Notes: generated by a model not told the origin, from the sequence alone. 64,000 nucleotides of DNA from Budorcas taxicolor (GCF_023091745.1 NC_068910.1:88044170-88108169), one strand, 5' to 3'; counted from the stretch's first letter, positions 22,936 through 33,960 are shown. Numbers and translations: made by a program.

Positions 22936-23087
22936 ACAGGCTCCTCTGTCCATGAAATTCTCCAGGCCAGAATACTGGAGTGGGTAGCTGTTTCCTTCTC
23001 CAGTGGTATCTTCCCAACCCAGGGATCAAACCCAGGTATCATGCATTGCAGGTGGATTCTTTACCAGCTGAGCTATCAGGGAAGCCT
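22936..23087 (-). mobile_element. Bov-tA SINE fragment nested in L1
   Basis: This is the 5' (tRNA-like) two-thirds of a Bov-tA in reverse orientation, from 'aggctcctctgtccatg' to 'gctatcagggaagcc'. The BovB-like tail part is absent. L1 3' UTR sequence flanks both sides. Confidence 0.88.
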
Positions 23088-23292
23088 ATACACATTTTTA
23101 TATATAAAGTAAATAACTCATAAAGACCCATTGTATGTACAGGCAACTCTACTCAATGCTCTGTAATGGCCTAGATAGGAAAATAAACTAAAAGAGAGTG
23201 ACCATAGTTATATGTATAACTGATTCACTTTACTGTACACCTGAAACTAAATAACACTGCAAATAATCTGTAATCTAATAAAACTTTTAAAA

Positions 23293-23718
23293 ATAATATT
23301 TGATTTTAATTTATTCAAAAATAAGTATAGTTATAAACAGAATTATTGATTTTTGTACATTAAAACATAAGCCATTCATTGGATAAAAATTACTATGTGT
23401 TTCTAATCAAATTCTGCTGGTACATTTTAACTAATTTCAAGGTTGAAATTTTGTTTTTATTTATGTTCTGTAAGTGTCTGTGAACTAGGGTTAGAAGTCT
23501 GATCAATTCATATACACAAATGTAATTTATTTATTAATTTTAGCTATATTAGATAATAAAGTAATATTTGTTGCTACTTGTATGTGTTATATTTTTCAAA
23601 GCATTTCCTGTGCCTTCTTTCATAAATAATGGCTAACACAAATGTTTTCCAAAACCATTAATAATTCTGATACTGATTTTTAAATAATCAGCAATATTAA
23701 AATTATTGTCAGAGGTTA
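23293..23718. other. Unassigned AT-rich DNA
   Basis: No gene or nameable repeat was seen. Confidence 0.5.
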
Positions 23719-24247
23719 TGAAGGAAAGTTATGACCAACCTAGATAGCATATTCAAAAGCAGAGACATTACTTTGCCAACAAAGGTCCATCTAGTCAAGG
23801 CTATGGTTTTTCCAGTGGTCATGTATGGATGTGAAATTTGGACTGTGAAAAAAGCTGAACGCCGAAGAATGGATGCTTTTAAACTGTGGTGTTGGAGAAG
23901 ACTCTTGAGAGTCCCTTGGACTGCAAAGAGATCCAACCAGTCCATTCTGAAGGAGATCAGCCCTGGGTGTTCTTTGGAAGGAATGATGCTAAAGCTGAAA
24001 CTCCAGTACTTTGGCCACCTCATGAGAAGAGGTGACTCATTGGAAAAGACTCTGATGCTGGGAGGGATTGGGGGCAGGAGGAGAAGGGGACAACAGAGGA
24101 TGAGATGACTGGATGGCATCACCGACTCGATGGACATGAGTTTGAGTGAACTCCGGGTGTTGGTGATGGACAGGGAGGCCTGGAGTGTTGCAGTTCATGG
24201 GATCGCAAAGAGTCGGACACGACTGAGCGACTGAACTGAACTGAACT
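23719..24247 (+). mobile_element. BovB LINE 3' fragment, low divergence
   Basis: About 530 bases carry the C-terminal end of the BovB RT protein in one open frame at 23731-24108 (125 codons), followed by the 3' end and a 'ctgaactgaactgaac' tail. The residues at the frame end (RRRRGQQRMR) are typical BovB. The frame closes about 130 bases before the tail. It is among the younger-looking copies in this window but lacks the RT catalytic part. Confidence 0.93.
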
Positions 24248-24577
24248 CTAATACTACTCATAGTCAAACTCACAGCATAATAAAGCTCACAGTATAATAA
24301 ACTATGATGCAAAGAGCTTCAAATATGGGTTTTATAATAATATCTTCCCAGATGAAAATGCTTTTTTAATAGCTCTTTTAGAATGCTTCTCTCAAGTTGT
24401 AGAGAAATCATGACTGATTGGCAGGAACAAAAGTGGGGGCAGTAATGGAAGGAAAATAAAGAAAAATTATAGCAGTGTGGTCTGATGATTTAAAAGGATA
24501 GAGAAATGCAATATTTGAAGCACTATTAATAATACTATACGTGGCTCGTATGGCAAATATTCATAGCAAAGTGCGTG
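24248..24577. other. Unassigned DNA
   Basis: No feature was recognised between the BovB and the next SINE. Confidence 0.45.
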
Positions 24578-24793
24578 AGTGTTAAATCGTTTCAGTCATG
24601 TCTAACTTTATGCGATCCTATGGACTATGGTCTGCCAAGCTCCTTTGTCCATGGGATTCTCCAGGCAAGAATACTGGAGTGGGGTTCCATGACCTCCTCC
24701 AGGGAAGCTTCCTAACCCAGAAGTTGAACACACATCTCCCGTGGCTCCTGCATTGACGGCAGAGACTTTACCAATGAACTACCCGGGAAGCCT
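24578..24793 (-). mobile_element. Bov-tA SINE
   Basis: A diverged reverse-oriented copy runs from 'atcgtttcagtcatgtctaa' to 'actacccgggaagcctg'. Confidence 0.88.
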
Positions 24794-25140
24794 GTAACAA
24801 AATGATATATCCCTAAAGAACTTCTTTTGCCCAAGCCCTTGAATCATCCATTCATACATTTCTCCTTAACACTATGTGTAATCATTTACCTGAAATGTGT
24901 TGCCTCCTACTCTCAAGTTTTCCTTTTCTCCTCGTTACTGGCCCTCCTCTCATATTGCTATTGATTGTGCTATAACTTTTTGACTGGTCTCCAGTCCTCC
25001 AGGTTTATGTTCCTCCAGTTCATTTCCCTCAGGGCCCAAAGCTACAGTTGAAGAGCGAAAGGAGCTGGGATTGAAAGCGTGTCAGTTGCCAAATACTAAC
25101 ACTTCTCTGAGCTCAACCCACATTAGACAGGCTAGTCCTA
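24794..25140. other. Unassigned DNA, pyrimidine-rich
   Basis: The stretch 24870-25040 is rich in cc and tcc and could be an old L2 remnant in reverse orientation, but I cannot support a call. Confidence 0.3.
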
Positions 25141-25151
25141 ATTTACAGGGT

Positions 25152-25412
25152 GATTGCTGAAGCTGAAGCTCCAATACTTCGGCCACGTAATGTGAAGAAA
25201 TGACTGATTAGAAAAGACAGCGATGCTGGGAAAGATTGAAGGCAGGCAGAGAAGGGGATGATAGAGGATGAAAGTGTTGGATGGCATCATCAACTCAATG
25301 GGCATGAGTTTGACCTAGCTCTGGGAGTTGGTGATGGACAGGGAAGCCTGGCATGCTTCAGTCCATGAGGTGGCAAAGAGTCTGACATAACTCAATGACT
25401 GAAATGAACTGT
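25152..25412 (+). mobile_element. BovB 3' fragment with exact duplication
   Basis: The 261-base insertion is bounded by the exact 11-bp repeat atttacagggt at 25141-25151 and 25413-25423. It runs from 'gattgctgaagctgaagctc' to the tail 'gactgaaatgaactgt'. Confidence 0.94.
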
Positions 25413-25429
25413 ATTTACAGGGTATAAAG

Positions 25430-25515
25430 TTGAGTACTGAATAATTTCCATTGCGAGTCTAAGTTCATGTAGCTAGTAAGTGGTCAGAAACAAGGTCTAT
25501 TCCCAGTCCCCATTC
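25430..25515 (+). mobile_element. Possible MIR fragment
   Basis: The words 'aagttcatgtagctagtaag' and 'gtctattcccagtcccca' resemble the MIR 3' part. The BovB to its left may have inserted into the same MIR. Confidence 0.4.
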
Positions 25516-25768
25516 CATCTATCCCAAATTGGATAGATGAGAAAGCTTCCTAAAGATTTGTGCTCATCATATTTCAATATCACTGTACACTTTAATAATA
25601 ATAGTTAACATATTGACCTTTGAGTAATGTAAGAATTAGGGACACTGGCCCTCTGGGCAGGCAAAACTTGGTGAATAACTTATTTACAACTTGCCCTTCC
25701 CTATCTGTGTTTACTCCATATCTGCCTGAGGTACGACATCTATGAATTCAAACAACTGTGGATTGCTT

Positions 25769-25989
25769 GAAGTGAAGTGAAGTGAAGTGAAGTTGCTCAG
25801 TCGTGTCTGACTCTTTGCGACCCCATGGACTGTAGACTACTACGCTCCTCCATCCATGGGATTTTCCAGGCAAGAGTACTGGAGTGGGTTGCCATTTCCT
25901 TCTCCAGAGGATCTTCCTGACCCAGGGATTGAACCCAGGTCTCCCACACTGTAGGCAGACGCTTTACCATCTGAGTACCAGGGAAGTCC
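25769..25989 (-). mobile_element. Bov-tA SINE with (AAGTG)n tail
   Basis: A reverse-oriented copy begins with five aagtg units (25769-25793) and ends at 'gtaccagggaagtcc'. The body is close to consensus. Confidence 0.92.
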
Positions 25990-26079
25990 GGTTGTATTTA
26001 CTATTGAACAAACCCACCTATGAGGGGACTCATGCAATTCAAACCTGTGTTGTTCAAGGCTCAACTGTACTTACACAAC

Positions 26080-26310
26080 ACTTTCATCTTACCAAGCATT
26101 CTTCTCAATGTTCTTAGTAACCCATTCAGTCTTAAGAATAACATTTCCACATAGGTACTACTATCATTCCCTTTTTCCTAATGAGAAAATTGGACACAGA
26201 ATATTAAATAGCATGACCAATATTGCAAGTAAGGAGAGAACAGCAGGGATTTGAGCCAATCCAATTCAACTACAGAGTCCACGTTCTTAACCATCATACA
26301 AGATCTGGTT
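26080..26310 (+). mobile_element. MIR SINE
   Basis: The words 'cataggtactactatcattc', 'gagaaaattggacacagaat' and 'acagagtccacgttcttaac' give a diverged MIR in order. Confidence 0.7.
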
Positions 26311-26738
26311 GTTGCTTTGAACATATTTTTTTATTTGAAATGAAACTAATGATTGTGTGTGGAAAAAGATGTTATGGATTAAATGTAAAATACAAATAAA
26401 AATGATATTGAGGTCTTATAATTACAGGTCAAATAAGGAAATAAATTTTATCTGTTATCTGTTTAAGAACTGTGGAAACTTTGAAGCCCTTTTTGAATAT
26501 CTCAGCAATGAGGAAGGATAAAGAATATCCTCAGCAAAGGATAAAGAAAAGCTTTGAAAATATAGAGGGAAAAGGTAATTATGAGACTAACAAAATGTTT
26601 CATGCTTAAGAAAACTGAAGAAATAATTAAATAAAATTAGCATTTGTACAAACTGATCATTTTTCCTGATTTGAAATCATAAAAATACTATTTAAACCTT
26701 GCCCACTTTGCCAAATAATACAACCTCACATTGTTTTA
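26311..26738. other. Unassigned AT-rich DNA
   Basis: Nothing was recognised. A local A-rich repeat of 'ggataaagaa' occurs at about 26517-26550. Confidence 0.45.
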
Positions 26739-26907
26739 GGCTTCCCTGGTGGCTCAAGAGGTAAAGAATCTTCCTGCAATTCAGGAGCTGCAGGAGACAC
26801 AGGTTCCATCACTGGATCAGGAAGATCCGCTGGAGGAGGAAATGGCACCTCACTCCAGTACTCTTGCCTGGAGAATCCCATGGACAGAGGAGCCTGTGGG
26901 CTACAGT
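26739..26907 (+). mobile_element. Bov-tA SINE, 3'-shortened
   Basis: The copy starts with 'ggcttccctggtggctcaag' and stops at 'ctgtgggctacagtaaca', without the usual BovB-like tail. A similar word, acatt-T-rich, flanks both ends, so this may be the full inserted length. Confidence 0.85.
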
Positions 26908-26967
26908 AACATTTTTTATGGCTTTTTATACTTAACTAAATAGTAATTTCATTTTGAGCCTGATCTG

Positions 26968-27305
26968 CTATGAACTGAAATGTTTGTGTTTCTCAGAATT
27001 CATAGGTTGAGACCCTAATCCCCAGTGTCATGATGTTTGGTGTGGGGCCTTTGTGTCTAGATTGTGGAGCTTTTGTGATGGGGTTTATACCCTTATATGA
27101 AAAGATAGGAGACAGCCTGCTTCCTTTCTCTCTCCACTATGTAAGGACTTACCAGGAAGAGGACCCTCATCAGGAACTGAATCAGCCAGCTCGTTGATCT
27201 TGGACTTCCTGGCTTCCACAATTGTGGGAAACAAGCTCTGTTGTTTAAGCCATCCAGTCTATGATGGTTCTGTTTTAGCAGTTCTGAATAAGATACAGTC
27301 TTCTA
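26968..27305 (+). mobile_element. MaLR (MLT/MST-like) LTR
   Basis: The ordered words 'atgaactgaaatgtttgtg', 'aattcataggttgagaccct', 'gtggggcctttgtgtc', 'cttggacttcctggcttcc' and 'tgtttaagccatccagtcta' are those of a MaLR-type LTR in plus orientation. It is a solo LTR of an ancient element. Confidence 0.7.
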
Positions 27306-27384
27306 ACCAAGCAAACTCTGATCTAAACATGGAGACCGTTTTTTGTTTATTTGCCAAAATTTGGTTTACCTGGTGTTATGTTGA

Positions 27385-28075
27385 ACTGTGCCTTCCAAAA
27401 TGATATTTTGATATTTTTAACCCCTAGTATATCAGAATGTGGGCGTCCCTTGTGGTTCAGCTGGTAAAGAATTCACCTGTAATGTGGGAGATCTGGCTTT
27501 AATTCCTGGGTTGGGAAGATGCCCTGGAGAAGGGAAAGGCTATCCGCTCCAGTATTCTGGCCTGGAGAATTCCATGGACTGTATAGTCCACGGGGTCACG
27601 AAGAGTTGGATATGATTGCGTGACTTTCACTTTCACATCAGAATGTGACCTTATTTGGAAACGGGGTCATTGAAGATGTAGTGGCTAAGATGAGATCACA
27701 TTGAAATAGGCTGGGCCCTTAATCCAGTGTGATTATCTCATTACACAATAAGAAAAAAAGAGAGAGAGAGAGAGAAAAGTCAGAGAAGTCAGACGGCAGA
27801 CAGCCATGTGAAGACACACTGCTCGGGGCGAACGCTCTGATGACGGAGGCAGAGATTGCGGTGAGACAGCTGTAGACGAAGATACCAGGCATTGATGGCC
27901 ACCACCAGAAGCTAGGAGGAGGCGAGAAAGGATTCTACCCAGACTCTCAGAGGAGCATGGCTTTGCTGACACCCTGGTTTTGGACCTCTAGCCTTCAGAA
28001 TAGTGAGAGTATACATTTCTATTATATCAAGCCATCCAAAGTATGGCACTTTGTTAGGGCAGCCTGAGGAAGCTA
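27385..28075 (+). mobile_element. Second MaLR-like LTR, interrupted by a Bov-tA
   Basis: LTR sequence starts at 'gaactgtgccttccaaaatg', is split at 27441 by the SINE, resumes with 'gtgaccttatttggaaac' and ends near 'ggcagcctgaggaagc'. Within it is an ag repeat (27757-27777). It follows the LTR at 27.0-27.3 kb in the same orientation, but its sequence is a different subtype, so the two are not the paired LTRs of one element. Confidence 0.65.
27442..27636 (+). mobile_element. Bov-tA SINE nested in LTR
   Basis: The exact 11-bp duplication atcagaatgtg sits at 27431-27441 and 27637-27647. Removing the SINE restores the LTR. Confidence 0.95.
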
Positions 28076-28080
28076 TTATA

Positions 28081-28195
28081 GCCAGTGAGTGGGTAGCCGT
28101 TCCCTTCTCCAGGGGATCTTCCTAACCCTGCGATTGAACCCAGGTCTCCTGCATTGCTGGCAGATTCTTTATCATCTGAGCCCACAGGGAAGCCC
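28081..28195 (-). mobile_element. Bov-tA SINE, truncated to the tRNA-like part
   Basis: About 115 bases of the 5' part are flanked by the exact 8-bp repeat ctattata (28073-28080 and 28196-28203), so the short form inserted directly. Confidence 0.9.
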
Positions 28196-28203
28196 CTATT
28201 ATA

Positions 28204-28611
28204 CCCAGCATCATCCCATTCATAGAGAAAGAGTGTCTTGATCACATGCCAGCCAGCTAGACTTAGAATCTATTCCACATGTGGGCTTTCTATTTCTGTT
28301 CATTACAATCATATGCCACTGCCTGGAATAGATGTTCAGAACAGGAAAAGCCCCTTTTGAAAACATGTTGCACTTTTCAAAACTTAAAAGCTTTAAGTCA
28401 TCTTATGTCCTGAGAAAACCCTTCATATAAATCCATTTTGCAATATCTTTCTTTTTTCTATCCAAAAGGGCAAGGAGATAAAACCTATTCCAACCTGAAT
28501 GTTAGCCCTCCCTCCCTCTGTCTCTGTCTCTCACTGAGTCAGTTAATAGAGAAATTATTTGTCAGAAAGGAAGACCCTCACTGAATACATTGTTTCCTAC
28601 CCAGTTTGATG
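28204..28611. other. Unassigned DNA
   Basis: No feature was seen apart from a short pyrimidine run, (ctccct)/(tctg)n, at about 28508-28535. Confidence 0.45.
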
Positions 28612-28825
28612 GGGCTTCCCTGGTGGCTCAGTGGTAAAGAACCTGCCTGCCAGTGCAGGAGACATTTGTTAATGTCCTTGGGTCAGCAAGATCCTCTGAA
28701 GAAGGACATGGCAGCCCACTCCACTATTCTTGACTGGAAAATCCTATGGCTAGAGGAGCCTGGCGGGCTACAAACCATAGAGGTGCCAAAGCAGCACACG
28801 GCACAGTGACTAAACAACAACACAA
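28612..28825 (+). mobile_element. Bov-tA SINE
   Basis: The copy begins 'ggggcttccctggtggctca' and ends in 'gtgactaaacaacaacac'. It is moderately diverged. Confidence 0.92.
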
Positions 28826-29162
28826 CGAGTGTAATAACCGTATGCTTTTCAGAACTAGCACAGATAGTGTGGTCTTATTACTTACCATAACACAACACAT
28901 CTATCTCCTGAGTTGCTTTGGGATGGCATATATCCACTCAACTCTCACTTTTCCCTTAAGTTATCATGATGAGCTTCAGACTCATAAAGGATCTCCCATT
29001 CTATCCAACCAAAATATTGTGTTCATAGTTCTCTTTCCCTTTCCTTTCTTCATCAAAGCTCCAGAAATATAATTAAATGTCTTCTTATTTTCAGATATTA
29101 TCCTATCGCGTAGGAGTTCTCTTTTCCAAAACTTGTACTGGAAGAAAATAAACCTTGACTAC
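28826..29162. other. Unassigned DNA
   Basis: No repeat or gene was recognised. The 108-residue frame starting at 28746 begins inside the SINE and lacks a known domain. Confidence 0.45.
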
Positions 29163-29173
29163 TCTGTACCTTT

Positions 29174-29455
29174 CGGAGAAGGCAATGGCAACCCATTCCG
29201 TTACTCTTGCCTGGCAAATCCCATGGATGGAGGAGCCTGGTGGGCTGCAGTCCATGGGGTCGCTAGGAGTCGGACGCGACTGAGCGACTTCACTTTCAAC
29301 TTTTCACTTTCATGCATTGGAGAAGGAAATGGCAACCCACTCTGGTGCTCTTGCCTGGAGAATCCCAGGGACGGGGGAGCCTGGCGGGCTGCCCTCTATG
29401 GGTTCGCACAGAGTCGGACACGACTGAAGCGACTTAGCAGCAGCAGCAGCAGCAT
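29174..29455 (+). mobile_element. Bov-A2 dimeric SINE, full length
   Basis: Both monomers, the linker and five agc units are intact, and the exact 11-bp duplication tctgtaccttt lies at 29163-29173 and 29456-29466. The copy is close to consensus and keeps several CpGs, suggesting a fairly recent insertion. The 113-residue frame across it is a SINE translation. Confidence 0.96.
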
Positions 29456-29636
29456 TCTGTACCTTTATTGCTAAAGTAATTTTTTTCCCCCCATTGGCTT
29501 CAGGAATTTAGCAAGATATATTGCTGTTTTTATCATGGACAGATTGCCAAAATTTCATAATGAATATTTTATTCTTATATTGAAATATAACTAATTTAGG
29601 GATATTGTATCCGTTCTTCTCTTTTTGTCTAATCTC

Positions 29637-29637
<1 letters not shown>

Positions 29638-29700
<63 letters not shown>
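29638..29700 (+). repeat. (TGC)21 microsatellite
   Basis: A pure 63-base trinucleotide tract forms the tail of the minus-strand Bov-A2. Pure tracts of this length are normally polymorphic between individuals. Confidence 0.97.
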
Positions 29701-29701
<1 letters not shown>

Positions 29702-29965
29702 AAGTCGCTTCAGTCATGTCGGACTGTGTGCGACCCCATAGACGGCAGCCCACCAGGCTCCGCCGTCCCTGGGATTCTCCTGGCAAGTACACTGGAGTGG
29801 GTTGCCATTTCTTTCTCCAATGCATAAAAGTGAAAAGTGAAAGTGAATTCACTCAGTCGTGTCCGACTCTTAGCGACCCCATGGACTGCAGCCTACCAGG
29901 CTCCTCCGTCCATGGGATTTTCCAGGCAAGAGTACTGGAGTGAGGTGCCATTGCCTTCTTTGGTT
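29639..29965 (-). mobile_element. Bov-A2 dimeric SINE with expanded (CTG)21
   Basis: The element is bounded by the 9-bp duplication taatctcat (29630-29638 and 29966-29974). Its tail is an uninterrupted trinucleotide run of 21 units (29638-29700), against five to nine in the other copies of this window. Both monomers are full length. Confidence 0.96.
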
Positions 29966-29974
29966 TAATCTCAT

Positions 29975-30774
29975 AGGCACTCAAAAATCTTAATAATATT
30001 ACCAATTATTTCTGGGTTATGGATTATTCATCTATCTTCTTCTTGAGTAAGAAACCTTATTTTATGTCACTTTTCATATGTAGAAAATGTATCTGTTAAA
30101 TTATAGTGAAACTAGGGTAATGGTATTTAAGTGATGCATTCTTAAGATTATAACTTGCTTTTCAGAAGAATTCCTTACTTTAGACAATATTTTGAATGTT
30201 CATCCCCTTCAGAGTTAGAAAAATTAAAACTAGATCATTCTTAGTCCAGAAGCAAGATAAATTATTTTCAAATAATTTTAAAAATATACATATGATTGAG
30301 ATTTTACAATTCATTTTTATACCTCTAGTTTTTCTAGTTTTATAGTGAAATACTGCTAAATTTTATGAAATAGTATCTTTGTGGCTTTATTTTATATTTA
30401 GCAGGCAAAACTGGTATATGTCATTGAAATCTCTAAAATCTTAATTGATTTTTTCCTAAGTTATAGATTACTTTAAAAGTAAATTTTCAGTAGACTATGA
30501 TTAATTGACTTAGGAAATTTCTTACTAAATAAATGTACATTCAGCATGAATCTGTTGACACAATTAATTGTATTAATCTTTACTGGAAGATTGTCCACAG
30601 TGCCATATGTTTGCTGGGTTGCTATGTTCATAGAGTTAAAAATAAATGAGAGATAAACACAGAAAAATAATAATTTTTATTAACTCTTGATAGAAAAAGA
30701 ACATTAATTGTTAAAGATATGTGTAATTATTCTTCATTATGTCCAACAAATGAATATAAGGAAAAAATTTTAAT
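29975..30774. other. Unassigned AT-rich DNA
   Basis: No gene or nameable transposon was found on either strand over 800 bases. Confidence 0.5.
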
Positions 30775-30819
30775 GAAGATTAACAGAGGCCCAAAGCAAC
30801 TGGGCCTCTGTTAATCTTC
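30775..30819. repeat. Perfect 19-bp inverted repeat with 7-base loop
   Basis: The arm at 30775-30793 is the exact reverse complement of the arm at 30801-30819, separated by aagcaac. The right arm overlaps the start of the adjoining SINE. The transcript of either strand would fold into a short stable hairpin. It is shorter than a typical microRNA precursor and more likely a template-switch product, but this is inference. Confidence 0.9.
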
Positions 30820-31003
30820 CCTTATAGCTTGGCAGTAAGAATCTGCCTCAGTGCAGGGGACCGAGGTTCGATTCTTGGGTCGGGAAGATCCCCTGGAGAA
30901 AGAAATGGCAAGCTACTGCAGTATTTTTACCTGGAGAATCCCAAGGACAGAGGAACCTGGTGAGCTACAGTTGGTGGATTTGCAGACATGAGTTAACAAC
31001 TAA
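30816..31003 (+). mobile_element. Bov-tA SINE
   Basis: A diverged copy runs from 'cttcccttatagcttgg' to 'gagttaacaactaaacc'. Its 5' end joins the perfect hairpin. Confidence 0.85.
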
Positions 31004-31489
31004 ACCATCTCCAAAGCGCCTGAGTTCTAAACATGGGTCTGAAAATCACTCTTATAGTGATGGTAAATGTGAAGTTCAATTTGTTTGAAGTGCTAGGGTT
31101 AAACGATTTAGGATTGAACTAAGAAACTTGTTAAGATTATTATCTTGAGACTTCATTGAAAGCATAGGATTTTGTGTTTAGGTCATAGGCCCTGTCATTA
31201 AAAGGACATACAACCTTGACAGGGAGCATTCTTCACAGTAAATGTGTGAGCAGATGTTAAACAACTACCCTTTATGCTGATTTCATCCTCAAAATCATGT
31301 CAGGCAATGGAAATACATGACATACAATGGGAATAAAAATATTAAGACTGAGTCGTAGGAGTGTCAGAATATTTGAAGTTTAGAATTGTATTTTGTATCG
31401 TTACCAAGTTAATATATGCTTATAGAAGTGGAAATAAGAGGGAAATTGGAAAAGGATACAATTACAGATAAGGCACACAAAGGCTAGTA
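31004..31489. other. Unassigned DNA
   Basis: Nothing was recognised. Confidence 0.45.
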
Positions 31490-33470
31490 TTTTTAATTAA
31501 CTAATTAATTTTAACTGGAGGATAATTACTTTACGATATTGTGTTTTAGCCGAACATCAGCATGAATCAGCCATGGGTGCACACGTGTCCCCCTATCTTG
31601 AACCTCCCTCCCCACTCCATCCCTCTGGGTTGTCCCAGAGCACCTGTTTTGAGAGCCCTGCTTCATGCATTGAATTTGCACTAGTCATCTATTTTATATA
31701 TGGTGATGTACATGTTTCACTGCTATTCTCTCAAATCAATCCACCCTCGCCTTCTCCCACATGGTCCAAAAGTCTATTTACATGTGTCTTTTGTTGGCTT
31801 GCATATAGAATCATAGTTACCATCTTTCTAAATTCTCTTTATATATGTGTTAATATAGTGTGCTGGTGTTTCTCTTTCTGACTTCTTTCATTCTGTATAG
31901 TAGGCTCCAGTTTCATCCACTTCATTAGAACTGACTCAAATGTACTCTTTTTCATAGCTGAGTAACCTTCCATTGTGCATATGTACCACAACTTCCTTAT
32001 CCATTCGTCTGCCGATAGACATCTAGGTTGCTTCCATGTCCTGGCTATTGTAAACAGTGCTGGAGTGAACATTGGGGTACATGTTTCTCTTTCAGTTCTG
32101 ATTTCCTCGGTGTGTTTGTCCAGCAGTGGGATTGCTGGGTCATACGGCAATTCTATTTCCAGTTCTATTTTTTTAAGGGTCTCCACACTGTTCTCCATAG
32201 TGGCTGTACCAGTTTGCATTCCCACCAACAGTGTAAGAGGGTTCCCTTTTCTCCACACCTTCTCAGGCATTTATTGTTTGTAGACTTTTTGATAGCAGCC
32301 ATTCTGACCATCATGAGATGGTACTTCATTGTGGTTTTCATTTGCATTTTTCTGATAATGAGTGATATTGACCATCTTTTCATGTGTTTGTTAGCCATCT
32401 GTATGTCTTCTTTGGAGAAATGTCTGTTTAGTTCTTTGGCCCATTTTTTTTTTTTTTTAATTGGTTTGTTCATTTTTCTGGTATTGAGCTGCATGAGCTG
32501 CTTGTATATTTTGGAGATTAATTCTTTGTCCCTTGTTTTGTTTGCTATTATTTTCTCCCATTCTGAAAGCTGCCTTGTTTATAGTTTCCTTCATTGTGCA
32601 AAAGATTTTAAGCTTAATTAGGTCCCATTTGTTTATTTTTGTTTTTATTTCTGTTACTCTGGGAGGTGGGTCATAGAGGATCTTGCTATGATTTATGTCA
32701 TAGATCATTCTGCCTATGGTTTCCTCTAAGAGTTTTATAGTTTCTGGTCTTAAATATAGATCTTTAATCCATTTTGAGTTTATTTTTTTTGTGTGGTGTT
32801 AGAAAGTGTTCTAGTTTCATTCTTCTACAGATGGTTGACCAGCTTTCTGAGCACAGCTTGTTAAAGACATTGTCTTTTCTCCATTGTATGTTTTTTTCTC
32901 CTTTGTCAAAGATAAGATATCCATAGGTGCATGGATTTATCTCTGGGCTTTCTACTTTGTTCCATTGATCTATATTTCTTTGTGTGAGTACCATACTGTC
33001 TTGATGACTGTAGCTGTGTAGTATAGTCTGAAGGCAGGCAGGTTCCTCCAGTTCCATTCTTCTTTCTCAAGATTGCTTTGGCTATTTGAGGTTTTTGCGC
33101 TTCCATGCAAATTGTGAAATTACTTGTTCTAGTTCTGTGAAAAATACCATTGGTAGCATGATAGGGATTGTGTTGAAGCCATAGATTGCTTGGGTAGTAT
33201 AATCATTTTCACTATATTGATTCTTCCAATCCATAAATATGGTATATTTCTCCATCTATCAGTGTTTTATAGTTTTCTATATACAAGTCTTTTGTTTCCT
33301 TAGGTATATTAATTCCTAACTATTTTATGTTTTTAATTACAATGGTGAATGAGATTGTTTCCTTAATTTCTCTTTCTGCTACTTCATTGTTAGTATATAG
33401 GAATACAAGGGATTTATGTATATTAATTTTATACTCTGAAAATTTACTGTATTCTCTGATTAACTCTAGT
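31490..33470 (-). mobile_element. L1 LINE, 5'-truncated, about 2 kb
   Basis: The plus strand starts with the reversed A-rich tail and 3' UTR ('actggaggataattacttta', 'catgaatcagccatgggtgc') and continues into ORF2 with words such as 'cttccatgtcctggctattg' and 'cccaccaacagtgtaagagg'. It stops before the catalytic FADD region. Minus-strand frames of 143, 109 and 83 codons are broken pieces of the ORF2 C-terminal region. The 197-residue plus-strand frame is antisense. The element cannot move on its own. Confidence 0.93.
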
Positions 33471-33500
33471 AAGTTGGACATAACTGAAGTGACTTTACAT
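33471..33500 (+). mobile_element. Very short Bov-type tail remnant
   Basis: The words 'agttggacataactgaagtg' match the Bov-tA/BovB 3' end directly at the truncated end of the L1. It may be captured sequence at the L1 5' junction. Confidence 0.5.
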
Positions 33501-33546
33501 GCAACCTTAATTAATATTTAATGGCTACTTAGAATTTGTTAGAAGA

Positions 33547-33751
33547 GCTTCCCTGGTGGCTCAGATGGTAAAGAATCTGCTTGCAATGTGGGAGACCAGA
33601 TTTGATCCCTGGGTCAGGAAGATCCCTGGAGAAGAAAATGGCAATGCCCTCCAGGCAATGCCTGGAAACTCCCGTGGATGGAGAAGCCTGGTGGGCCACA
33701 GCCCATGGGGTTGCAAAGAGTTAGACACACTCTTAGTGTGAGAGACTAACA
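33547..33751 (+). mobile_element. Bov-tA SINE
   Basis: The copy runs from 'gcttccctggtggctcagat' to 'gagactaacacacatag'. It contains a small internal duplication of 'ccaggcaatgcct' type sequence around 33650-33662. An imperfect repeat of 'tagaat..ttaga' flanks it. Confidence 0.9.
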
Positions 33752-33789
33752 CACATAGAATATTTAGAATGTTTATTAAGTTCTTTAAA

Positions 33790-33960
33790 TGCATTATTTT
33801 ATGCATATTACAGCAGACTTTAAGAAAAATAAATAATATTTTTAAAGATGAGGAAACTGATTATTAAATTCATCAAGCTGATAAGAGATCAAGTTAGAGT
33901 TAAGATCTAGATGAGTTAGACTCCAGAACCCATATTATTTTCTCTTTATTACACTAAAAA
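33790..33960 (+). mobile_element. MIR SINE
   Basis: The words 'aaagatgaggaaactgatta', 'aagctgataagagatcaag' and 'tagactccagaacccatatt' match the MIR 3' half. Confidence 0.6.

Larger units (their letters stand above)
22231..23292 (+). mobile_element. L1 ORF2 end and 3' UTR, plus-strand part of the twin-primed insertion
   Basis: It reads 'gagctaccatataatccagc', 'gcagcactatttacaacag' and 'caacatcgatggacctagag', then the 3' UTR 'attcactttactgtacacct' and an A-rich end. Two Bov-tA SINEs (22445-22659 and 22936-23087) are nested inside, so the L1 predates them. Without these SINEs it is about 0.7 kb. Confidence 0.87.

Noticed and set aside
26968..28075. Two neighbouring LTRs as the ends of one provirus
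   Set aside because: They share orientation and general MaLR style but differ in sequence subtype and have no interior of viral character between them.
32028..32621. 197-codon plus-strand open frame, hydrophobic
   Set aside because: It is antisense to L1 ORF2 on the minus strand. The membrane-like composition comes from T-rich antisense codons.
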